Assembly (NCBI RefSeq): GCF_013408925.1
Contig: NZ_JACCAB010000001.1
Location: 3,162,001 to 3,226,000, forward strand
Direction: 5' to 3'
Length of the DNA stretch: 64,000 bases
Source of the DNA: Pedococcus badiiscoriae
GTDB taxonomy: Bacteria > Actinomycetota > Actinomycetes > Actinomycetales > Dermatophilaceae
Positions within the stretch are counted from its first letter, which is position 1; each line of letters starts with the position of its first letter. Positions 8,691-15,727 of the stretch are shown piece by piece. The notes under the pieces are model-generated. The model worked only from the letters and a program-made list of their open reading frames with translations. It did not search any database and was not told the DNA's origin. A program made the position numbers and the translations under genes.

Positions 8691-9638
8691 GTGCATCTGC
8701 GTCGTTTTCCCGCCCTCACGGCTGTCGCCCTGGCCGCTGCCCTGGCCCTCACCGGTTGTGGTGGCTCCAAGGACGCCAAGGGCTCCGCGCTCGACAAGGT
8801 CACGGTGACGGGCGGCAGCGACACCACGGCCCCCACCGTCACCGTGAACCCCAAGCCCCTGTCGGTGACCGAGACCACCACCAAGGTGGTCAAGGCCGGC
8901 ACCGGCCCCGTCGTCAAGGGCGACGAGATCGTCAGCCTCAAGTACGTCCTGCTCAACGGCAAGGACTCCTCGGTGCTCGACACGAACTTCGGCAAGCAGA
9001 ACCTCGGCCTGAACCTGGCTGCCCCCGACCTGCTGCCCGGCCTGCGCAAGGGGCTGCTGAACCAGAAGATCGGGTCGCGCGTCCTGGTCGCGATGCCGCC
9101 CAAGGACGCCTTCGGGACCCAGGGCAACGCCAACATCAAGGTCGGCGGCACCGACACGGTCGTCTTCCTCATGGACGTGCTCTCGGCCACCAAGCCGCTG
9201 GCCTCCGCCGAGGGCACGGCCGTCAAGCCCGCCGCCGGGCTGCCCACCGTCACGGTCCCGCAGGACGGGCCCGCCACGATCACCATCCCCAAGGGCGCCC
9301 AGCCCCCGACCAAGACCGTCGCCCAGCTGCTCATCCAGGGCTCCGGCGCGAAGGTCGAGGCGGGCCAGACCATCCGGGTGACCTACACCGGTGCGCTCTG
9401 GAAGGACGGGTCGGTCTTCGACTCCTCCGCCAAGACGGCGAACAAGTACTTCGAGACGGTGATCGGCAAGCAGCAGGTCATCAAGGCCTGGGACGCCCAG
9501 CTCGTCGGCAGGACCGTCGGCAGCCGGGTGCTCATGATCGTCCCGCCGGCCGACGGCTACGGCGCGGCCGGCAGCCCGCCCAAGATCAGCGGCAAGGACA
9601 CCCTCGTGTTCGTCGTCGACATCCTCGCGGCCTTCTGA
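8691..9638 (+). CDS. FKBP-type peptidyl-prolyl isomerase lipoprotein, two domains
   Basis: Secreted prolyl isomerase of 315 residues anchored as a lipoprotein. After the GTG, an Arg-Arg pair, a hydrophobic stretch and the lipobox LTGC at about residues 20-23 form a type II signal peptide. Two FKBP-like domains follow, around residues 65-165 and 215-315; the second keeps more of the core (VTYTGALWKDGSVFDSS, VLMIVPPADGYG) and the first looks degenerate. In-frame starts upstream at 8628 and 8646 exist but would put a charged extension before the signal peptide. It lies next to a cytoplasmic FKBP. Confidence 0.88.
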   Translation: MHLRRFPALTAVALAAALALTGCGGSKDAKGSALDKVTVTGGSDTTAPTVTVNPKPLSVTETTTKVVKAGTGPVVKGDEIVSLKYVLLNGKDSSVLDTNFGKQNLGLNLAAPDLLPGLRKGLLNQKIGSRVLVAMPPKDAFGTQGNANIKVGGTDTVVFLMDVLSATKPLASAEGTAVKPAAGLPTVTVPQDGPATITIPKGAQPPTKTVAQLLIQGSGAKVEAGQTIRVTYTGALWKDGSVFDSSAKTANKYFETVIGKQQVIKAWDAQLVGRTVGSRVLMIVPPADGYGAAGSPPKISGKDTLVFVVDILAAF

Positions 9639-9701
9639 GTCACGCGGAGTCACGCACGACCGCCGTACCCCCCACTTCCCGACCTGCGAAGGAGCAGTCC
9701 C

Positions 9702-10088
9702 ATGGGTTTCGACCCCAACACCACCAAGCCCGAGATCGACTTCCCCGGCGACGCAGCTCCCACTGAGCTGGTCATCGAGGACATCACCGAAGGTGACGGC
9801 CAGGAGGCCGGCGCCGGTGACACCATCTCGGCGCACTACGTCGGCGTCGCCCACTCCACCGGTGAGGAGTTCGACGCCTCGTGGAACCGCGGCGCGCCCC
9901 TGGACTTCCGACTGGGGGTCGGCCAGGTCATCCGTGGCTGGGACGAAGGCATCGTCGGCATGAAGGTCGGCGGCCGTCGCAAGCTCGTCATCCCCGCGCA
10001 CCTGGCCTACGGCGACCGCGGTGCGGGCGGCGCGATCAAGCCGGGCGAGACCCTGATCTTCGTCGTCGACCTGGTGGACGTCCGCTGA
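9702..10088 (+). CDS. FKBP-type peptidyl-prolyl cis-trans isomerase
   Basis: Single-domain FKBP of 128 residues without a signal peptide, so cytoplasmic. Conserved pieces include the HYVGVAHSTGEEFDASWNRG strand region, QVIRGWDEGIVGMKVGGRRKL and IPAHLAYGDRG, ending in FVVDLVDV. Catalytic-pocket aromatics (Trp in GWDEG, Tyr in AYGDR) are present. The start has an AAGGAG site 7 bases upstream. It follows the lipoprotein FKBP by 63 bases and may be cotranscribed with it. Confidence 0.93.
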   Translation: MGFDPNTTKPEIDFPGDAAPTELVIEDITEGDGQEAGAGDTISAHYVGVAHSTGEEFDASWNRGAPLDFRLGVGQVIRGWDEGIVGMKVGGRRKLVIPAHLAYGDRGAGGAIKPGETLIFVVDLVDVR

Positions 10089-10107
10089 GGCGCGACCCCT
10101 CCAACAT

Positions 10108-11220
10108 TCAGCTCTCCAGCAGCCGGGCGGCATGTCGCCCGGCTGCTGCGCTGTACAGGAACGCTGCGTGGTCCTCGTCGAGGCCGCGGCCCATCGTCGA
10201 GAGCGTGACCGGAACGGCCCGCAGGGCCTCGTCCAGACCCTCCGGGTCCACCCGGCGGACCGTGAGGGCTCCCTGGGCAGTCCGCGCCAGGGCATGAGCC
10301 TGGTCGGCGACCAGCGCGTCGAACTCGTCCGCCGTCGTGGGGACCGGGACGTCCGCGGCCACCAGGCAGATGCGCCCGTATGCCGTGGCGCTGTGGTGCG
10401 AGATCCCGTGGTGGCGCTCCCGGGTGTCGGCGTCCGAGACGCGCAGGGCGGCGACGCCGCGACCTCCGAGGGTGCCGACGGCGTTGAGGGCCTCGCCCGC
10501 CGCCACCCCCGTGTAGCCCCACGGGGTACCGGTGCCGACGTTGCCGGGCCCCTGGATGACGACGGCGATGTCTGCCTCCAGCACGTGCTTGGCGGCGAGC
10601 AGGCCGGAGTGCAGCGTGACGGCTTCGTGGTCGCCCCCGTAGGCCTGGCCGACGGTCACGGTGCCTGCCAGCCAGCCGGCACCCGTGAGGGTCGCGACGT
10701 TGCGGGAGAACGCGATCGGCAGGGCTCCGCCGTCGGTCATGAGGTAGACGACGCGCGCTTCCGGGCGGTCGAGCCTGATCCCCGCCAGGATGGCGGGCAG
10801 GGCCGAGTGGAGGTCGGCGACGACCACCGGCATGCCGAGCAGGTCGCCGGCCGCGGCCAGCGGGCCGGTCATCACCTCGTGGTGCGGGCTGTCCTGCTCG
10901 TCGACGGCCATGAACATCTGCTGCTGAGGGGTGTAGCGGGCCTTGACGATGTGCCCCCGCGGGGTGGTGGGATCGCCGGGCAACCGGTCGGGCGCAGCGA
11001 CGATGAAGGCCAGCCCGCCGGTCCCGAGCCCGCGCAGCAGGGCGGAGGCGTTGAGCAGCACGCGGTCGCCGACCTCTGGCTCGCCCACCAGCGCGGTGTA
11101 GGCCAGCGCCCGCACCGAGGTGTCGTCGGGGGCATCGTCGGCCAGCCGCACGGCATACTCCACCGCGCCCGGCCACCGGCCGACCACCTGCTCGACCGTT
11201 CCCTCGCGCCACTGCATCAC
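10108..11220 (-). CDS. DUF3866 family protein
   Basis: About 370 residues, matching the actinobacterial DUF3866 family, whose biochemical role is not established. A glycine-rich central segment (VIQGPGNVGTGTPWGYTG) and HSGLLAAKH resemble nucleotide- or phosphate-binding loops, but this is only a visual impression. The start is set at GTG 11220 (directly followed by ATG 11217) because a TAGTCT -10 box ends 7 bases upstream, which would make it leaderless. It is divergent from pafB. Its 3' coding end contains a strong hairpin. Confidence 0.82.
   Translation of the reverse strand: MMQWREGTVEQVVGRWPGAVEYAVRLADDAPDDTSVRALAYTALVGEPEVGDRVLLNASALLRGLGTGGLAFIVAAPDRLPGDPTTPRGHIVKARYTPQQQMFMAVDEQDSPHHEVMTGPLAAAGDLLGMPVVVADLHSALPAILAGIRLDRPEARVVYLMTDGGALPIAFSRNVATLTGAGWLAGTVTVGQAYGGDHEAVTLHSGLLAAKHVLEADIAVVIQGPGNVGTGTPWGYTGVAAGEALNAVGTLGGRGVAALRVSDADTRERHHGISHHSATAYGRICLVAADVPVPTTADEFDALVADQAHALARTAQGALTVRRVDPEGLDEALRAVPVTLSTMGRGLDEDHAAFLYSAAAGRHAARLLES
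10117..10148. terminator. 13-bp perfect hairpin downstream of the FKBP gene
   Basis: CAGCAGCCGGGCG and its exact complement flank a 6-base loop. The stem lies inside the 3' coding end of the convergent DUF3866 gene, so it could stop forward transcripts leaving the FKBP gene. No T-tract follows, as is common in high-GC actinobacteria. Confidence 0.5.
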
Positions 11221-11227
11221 GACACGC

Positions 11228-11265
11228 AGACTAGCCACGGGACGTGCCGCCCACTCGGGTAGCGT
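11228..11265. promoter_or_regulatory. Divergent leaderless promoters, DUF3866 gene and pafB
   Basis: On the reverse strand TAGTCT (11233-11228) lies 7 bases before GTG 11220. On the forward strand TAGCGT (11260-11265) lies 7 bases before GTG 11273. The two -10 boxes are about 32 bases apart, so their -35 regions overlap and the genes may compete or be co-regulated. Confidence 0.5.
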
Positions 11266-11272
11266 CGTGCGG

Positions 11273-12262
11273 GTGAGTTCCCCCACCGGTCCCGCGGCCA
11301 AGACCGAGCGCCTGCTCAACCTCGTGCTGTGCCTGCTCTACACCCGTCGCCCGCTGCCCAAGTCGCGGATCCGGGCCGTCGTCCCGCAGTACGGGGACGC
11401 GGTCAGCGACGAGGCCTTCGACCGGATGTTCGAGCGCGACAAGGACGAGCTGCGCGAGCTGGGGATCCCGCTGGTCACCCAGGACATCGGTGGCGCCTGG
11501 GACGACGAGGTCGGCTACCGGATCGACCAGCGCGAGTACGCCCTGCCTGACATCACCTTCGAGCCCGACGAGCTCGCGGTGCTGGGCCTGGCCAGCCGCA
11601 CCTGGGCGCACGCCTCCCTAGCCGGTCCCGCGGCCCAGGCACTGCGCAAGCTCAAGGCTGCCGACATCGAGCGCGACGGCGACTCCCTCATCGGGATCGA
11701 ACCGCGGCTGGGCACGAGCGAACCTGCCTTCGAGCCCGTCAAGAACGCCGTCGTCGGCCAGCGCACCATCACCTTCGGCTACCGCACCGGCGGTCAGGGG
11801 GAGGTCAACGCCCGCACCGTCCAGCCGTGGGGACTCGCCTCGTGGCACGGTCGGTGGTACCTCACCGGCTTCGACCTCGACCGCGAAGCGCCCCGGGTCT
11901 TCCGGCTGTCGCGGATCGACGGGGACGTCACCGAGGTCAAGAAGGCCCCGCCGTATGCCGTGCCCGCCGACCACCGTGCCCAGGAGATGATCCGCACCAC
12001 CGTGGGTGACCAGCCGACCCGCACCGCCGTCGTGAGGGTCAGGGCCGACCGGGGGAACTCGCTGCGTCGCCGGGCGACCGGGACGACCGAGGCAGGGGGG
12101 TGGACCGAGCTCGAGGTGCCCTTCACCGACGACGACCTCCTGGCCGACGAGGTGAGCGGCTATGGCGCGGACGTCGTGGTCGTGTCACCGGACGAGGTGC
12201 GCGAGCTCGTGGTGGAACGGCTCCGGGGGGCGCTGGCTGCTCACGCCGGAGGGGCCGCATGA
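11273..12262 (+). CDS. pafB: PafB, WYL-domain transcriptional regulator
   Basis: Half of the PafBC heterodimer, the activator of the LexA-independent DNA-damage response in actinobacteria; WYL domains sense nucleic-acid ligands. 329 residues: N-terminal winged helix (residues ~10-85), a WYL domain around 150-225 containing the WHGRWYLTGFD stretch, and a WCX C-terminal domain. The GTG start is leaderless by the TAGCGT box. The stop overlaps the pafC start as ATGA. The pafB-pafC order and the nearby pafA match mycobacteria. Confidence 0.94.
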   Translation: MSSPTGPAAKTERLLNLVLCLLYTRRPLPKSRIRAVVPQYGDAVSDEAFDRMFERDKDELRELGIPLVTQDIGGAWDDEVGYRIDQREYALPDITFEPDELAVLGLASRTWAHASLAGPAAQALRKLKAADIERDGDSLIGIEPRLGTSEPAFEPVKNAVVGQRTITFGYRTGGQGEVNARTVQPWGLASWHGRWYLTGFDLDREAPRVFRLSRIDGDVTEVKKAPPYAVPADHRAQEMIRTTVGDQPTRTAVVRVRADRGNSLRRRATGTTEAGGWTELEVPFTDDDLLADEVSGYGADVVVVSPDEVRELVVERLRGALAAHAGGAA

Positions 12263-13269
12263 CCCCGCCGGCCCGGAGGTCACGGACCGTGCCCGAGTCG
12301 GCGACCGACCGGCTCGCGCGACTGCTCACCATGGTGCCCTGGCTGGTCGCCCGCCAGGGGATCGACCTCGCCCTGGCCGCGGAGGAGCTGGGCATCACCG
12401 TCGAGCAGCTCGAGACCGACCTGCGACTGCTCTACCTCTGCGGCTACGGCCAGATGCCCGACGAGCTGATCGACGCCCAGTGGGAGGGCGGCCGGGTGTT
12501 CGTGACCAACGCCGACACCATCGCCCGCCCGCTGCGGCTCGGACGGGACGAGGCCCTCACCCTGATGGTGGGGCTGCGGGCCCTGGCTTCGGTGCCGGGG
12601 CTGGGGGAGCGCGACGCGATCGAGCGGGCGATGGCCAAGCTCGAGCAGGCCACCGGCGCCAGCGCCGAGGCCGCCGCCCGGGTCGAGGTGGCGATCAGCG
12701 AAGGGGTCGAGGCCGACCTGCTGGCCGACGCGCGCCGCGCCGTCGAGGGCCACCGCCGGGTGCACCTGCGCTACCTCGTGCCCAGCCGGGACGAGGCCAC
12801 CGAGCGTGACGTCGACCCCATGCGCGTGGTCAACCTGGACTCGCGGTGGTACCTCGAGGGCTGGTGCCACCTGGCCCAGGACACGCGCACCTTCCGGATG
12901 GACCGCATCGCGCGCCTGGACGTCCTCGACGTCGACGGCACCCCACCGGCCGACGCCCAGCTGCGGGACCTCGATGCGGGGGCCTTCACCCCGCGACCCG
13001 ACGACACGCTCGTGACGCTGCGGCTCACGCCGGGCGCGACGTGGGTCAGCGACTACTACCCGACCGAGTCCGTGCAGACGCAGCAGGACGGCTCACAGAT
13101 CGTCACGCTGCGCACCGCCGACACGCTCTGGCTGCGACGGCTGCTCTGGCGGCTGGGGGGCCACGGCACCGTCGTGTCCCCGCCCGAGGTCGCGCAGGCG
13201 GTGAGCGAGGGCGCGCAGGCGGCCCTCGCGGCATACGCAGCGGACACCACAGCCTCCACGGGCGGGTAG
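12259..13269 (+). CDS. pafC: PafC, WYL-domain transcriptional regulator
   Basis: Second half of the PafBC activator, 336 residues, with the same winged helix-WYL-WCX layout. The LLTMVPWLVARQGI N-terminus is typical of PafC, and the DSRWYLEGWCHL region is the WYL signature. ATGA overlap with pafB gives coupled, presumably stoichiometric synthesis. The TAG stop is also the first half of a TAGGGT -10 box for the next gene. A near-consensus PafBC promoter precedes sbcD in this same window. Confidence 0.94.
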   Translation: MTPPARRSRTVPESATDRLARLLTMVPWLVARQGIDLALAAEELGITVEQLETDLRLLYLCGYGQMPDELIDAQWEGGRVFVTNADTIARPLRLGRDEALTLMVGLRALASVPGLGERDAIERAMAKLEQATGASAEAAARVEVAISEGVEADLLADARRAVEGHRRVHLRYLVPSRDEATERDVDPMRVVNLDSRWYLEGWCHLAQDTRTFRMDRIARLDVLDVDGTPPADAQLRDLDAGAFTPRPDDTLVTLRLTPGATWVSDYYPTESVQTQQDGSQIVTLRTADTLWLRRLLWRLGGHGTVVSPPEVAQAVSEGAQAALAAYAADTTASTGG

Positions 13270-13279
13270 GGTCGACGTC

Positions 13280-13591
13280 GTGTGGTGGTGGGTCGTCATC
13301 TGGGTGCTGCTCGTGGTCATCGCGGCGGCCTACTTGGCGAGCCGGGCCTGGGGTGTCTGGGGCCAGTTCAAGGAGCTGACGGCCGAGGTGCGTCGTTCCT
13401 CCGACACCGTCGCCGCCCTGCAGGCACAGACGAACCGGCTCGGCGATCGCCGGCCGGCGCCCCAGCCGGACGTGTTCGGGGACCCCCGTCAGCTGCGCAG
13501 GGAACGCGAAGTCACCCGAGCCTCGTTGAAGCAGCAGCGGCGCGCCCGTCAGGCCGCGCGGCGTCCCAGCTGGGCCAGACACCTAGACTGA
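13280..13591 (+). CDS. Small membrane protein, one N-terminal TM segment
   Basis: 103 residues. An N-terminal Trp-rich transmembrane helix (about residues 2-24) is followed by a short helical stretch and a basic, arginine-rich tail. No known domain recognised. The GTG start is 7 bases after TAGGGT, whose TAG is the pafC stop codon. Placed between pafC and tatA, a position often occupied by small uncharacterised membrane proteins in this locus. Confidence 0.75.
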   Translation: MWWWVVIWVLLVVIAAAYLASRAWGVWGQFKELTAEVRRSSDTVAALQAQTNRLGDRRPAPQPDVFGDPRQLRREREVTRASLKQQRRARQAARRPSWARHLD

Positions 13592-13662
13592 GGCCACCAG
13601 CCCGGCACCGGCGGGGCAGCATCGTCACAGAGGCCACCACGTGGTCGAGAGGAATGAGTCAC

Positions 13663-13950
13663 ATGGGTCGCGGATTGTTTGAGGGCTGGCACATCATCGT
13701 CCTGCTCGTCCTCCTCGTCCTGCTGTTTGGCTTCAAGCGGCTCCCCGACGCTGCGCGCTCGATCGGGCGATCGATGCGCATCTTCAAGTCCGAGGTCCAG
13801 GAGATGAAGACCGACGGCAAGTCCGCGGCCAGCAGCGACACGGTCAAGGGCGAGGCCATCAAGGACCCGGAGCGGCCGGTCACCCCCGAGCCGACCAGCC
13901 CCATCCGTGAGGACCGTCCCCGGACGGACAACTCCTCCGGCGCCTCCTAG
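13663..13950 (+). CDS. tatA: TatA, twin-arginine translocase pore subunit
   Basis: 95 residues: a short periplasmic N-terminus, one hydrophobic helix (WHIIVLLVLLVLLFGF), the FGFKRLPDAARSIG hinge and amphipathic helix, and a charged disordered tail. Together with TatC it forms the Tat export pore for folded proteins. A GAGAGG site at 13647-13652 is 10 bases from ATG 13663 and only 1 base from the in-frame ATG 13654, so 13663 is preferred. tatC follows by 30 bases; no tatB is seen here. Confidence 0.94.
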   Translation: MGRGLFEGWHIIVLLVLLVLLFGFKRLPDAARSIGRSMRIFKSEVQEMKTDGKSAASSDTVKGEAIKDPERPVTPEPTSPIREDRPRTDNSSGAS

Positions 13951-13980
13951 TCCCACCCGCACTCACCAGTCACCCCGACC

Positions 13981-14787
13981 ATGGCGTTCCGGCGTGCCCG
14001 CAACCCCGACGGGCGCATGTCCCTCGGTGACCACCTGCGTGAGCTCCGACGACGCTTCCTGATCTCCGCGGTGGCGGTCCTGCTCGGTGGCGTGCTCGGC
14101 TGGATCAGCTACCCCCAGGTGTACGGCCGGCTCGCCGCGCCGTTCAACGACTACAAGGCGGCCCACCCGGGGAGCATCATCAACCTCAACTTCGGCACGG
14201 CCACCGCCGCCTTCTCCCAGCAGGTGAGCCTGTCGATCTTCGTCGGGATCATCGTGTCCAGCCCGGTGTGGCTGTACCAGCTGTGGGCGTTCATCGTGCC
14301 CGGGCTGAGCAGGAGGGAGCGACGGATCTCGCTGGCCTTCATCGGTGCCACCGTCCCGCTCTTCCTGGCCGGGTGCGCGATGGCCTACTACGTCCTGCCG
14401 AAGGTGCTCGCGGTCCTGTACGGCTTCACCCCGCCCGGGGCGTCGAACATCCAGCAGGTCAGCGAGTACTTCTCCTTCGTCACGCGGTTCATCCTCGTCT
14501 TCGGGTGTGCCTTCCTGCTGCCGGTGTTCCTGGTCGCCCTGAACGCGATCGGCATCCTGCCGTCGTCGGCGATGGTCAAGGCCTGGCGCCCAGCCGTCTT
14601 CGGGATCTTCGTCCTCTCGGCGGTCGCGACGCCGACCCCTGACGCCTTCACGATGTTCCTGCTGGCGATCCCGCTCTGCATCCTGTACTTCGGCGCGATC
14701 GGAGTCAGCAAGCTCATCGAGCGCGGGCGGACCAGGAACCGGCCCAAGTGGACCGACGTGCCCGACGACGAGGCATCGGCCCTGTAG
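13981..14787 (+). CDS. tatC: TatC, twin-arginine translocase receptor subunit
   Basis: 268 residues with six predicted transmembrane helices. The N-terminal MSLGDHLRELRRRF is the conserved cytoplasmic region that helps bind the twin-arginine signal; the VWLYQLWAFIVPGL segment carries the family's conserved Glu-side surface. It recognises Tat substrates and recruits TatA. Its TAG stop doubles as the first three bases of the TAGCCT -10 box of the following gene. Confidence 0.95.
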   Translation: MAFRRARNPDGRMSLGDHLRELRRRFLISAVAVLLGGVLGWISYPQVYGRLAAPFNDYKAAHPGSIINLNFGTATAAFSQQVSLSIFVGIIVSSPVWLYQLWAFIVPGLSRRERRISLAFIGATVPLFLAGCAMAYYVLPKVLAVLYGFTPPGASNIQQVSEYFSFVTRFILVFGCAFLLPVFLVALNAIGILPSSAMVKAWRPAVFGIFVLSAVATPTPDAFTMFLLAIPLCILYFGAIGVSKLIERGRTRNRPKWTDVPDDEASAL

Positions 14788-14796
14788 CCTCCGCGC

Positions 14797-15717
14797 GTGA
14801 GTCCGAATCCCTTGCCCGTCAGGAAGCGCGTCGGCCTGGTGGTCAACCCCACCTCCGGCAAGAACCGCGGGATGGCCCTGGGGATCGAGGTGGCCCAGCG
14901 GCTGCGAGCCGCCGGCCATGAGGTCCTGGACCTCTCCGACGAGTCGTTCGCCGCGGCCCGCGACCGTGCCCTGGGCGCCATCGCGCAGGGCGTGGACGTG
15001 CTGGCCGTGGTGGGCGGTGACGGCATGGTCCACCTCGGGGTCGACCTCGCCGCCGAGACCAAGACCACCCTGGCCATCATCGCCGCCGGGACCGGCAACG
15101 ACGTCGCCCGCGGGCTGGGGCTGCCCGTGCACGACCCCGTCCGGGCCGCCGACCTGGTCACCACCGGCACCCCGCGCACCATCGACGCGATCTGCCACGT
15201 CGACGCCCACGGCGGCCGGCACTGGTTCGCGGGCGTGCTCGGCGCCGGCTTCGACTCCGTGGTCAACGAGCGCGCCAACACCTGGCCGTGGCCCAAGGGC
15301 AACATGCGCTACAACCTGGCGATCCTGCGCGAGCTCCCGCTCTTCAAGGCCATTCCGTACGTCGTGACGGTGGACGGCGTGCGACACGAGACCCGCGCCA
15401 TGCTCGTGGCCGTGGGCAACGGTCCGAGCTACGGCGGCGGCATGCAGGTGCTTCCCGCCGCCAGGTTCGACGACGGGCTGCTGGACGTGCTGCTCCTCCA
15501 CGAGATCAGCACGCTGGAGTTCCTCAAGGTCTTCCCCAAGGTGTTCAAGGGCGCCCACGTCACTCATCCGGCCGTGGAGATCATCCAGGGGCGCTCGGTG
15601 ACCCTCGAGGCGGAGGGGATCATGGCGTACGCGGACGGGGAGCGGTTCGCGCCGCTGCCGATCACCCTCGACGTGGTCCCCGGCGCGGTGACGGTGCTGG
15701 CGCCTGCCGCCACGTAG
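14797..15717 (+). CDS. Diacylglycerol/lipid kinase family protein
   Basis: 306 residues of the DagK/YegS lipid-kinase fold. VNPTSGKNRG near the N-terminus binds phosphate, VVGGDGMVH near residue 71 is the catalytic GGDGT-type motif (here GGDGM), and AAGTGNDVARGLG follows. It probably phosphorylates diacylglycerol or a related lipid at the membrane. GTG start, leaderless by the TAGCCT box at 14785-14790. The Thr-to-Met change in GGDGT is unusual for the wider family but seen in some relatives. Its own stop starts the helY -10 box. Confidence 0.88.
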   Translation: MSPNPLPVRKRVGLVVNPTSGKNRGMALGIEVAQRLRAAGHEVLDLSDESFAAARDRALGAIAQGVDVLAVVGGDGMVHLGVDLAAETKTTLAIIAAGTGNDVARGLGLPVHDPVRAADLVTTGTPRTIDAICHVDAHGGRHWFAGVLGAGFDSVVNERANTWPWPKGNMRYNLAILRELPLFKAIPYVVTVDGVRHETRAMLVAVGNGPSYGGGMQVLPAARFDDGLLDVLLLHEISTLEFLKVFPKVFKGAHVTHPAVEIIQGRSVTLEAEGIMAYADGERFAPLPITLDVVPGAVTVLAPAAT

Positions 15718-15727
15718 GCTCGGGAGC

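Noticed and set aside
6809..9373. Very long reverse-strand open frame (about 850 codons) opposite pafA and the FKBP lipoprotein gene
   Set aside because: It is antisense to clearly conserved genes, has no recognisable domain, and arises from the G/C-rich third positions of the real genes.
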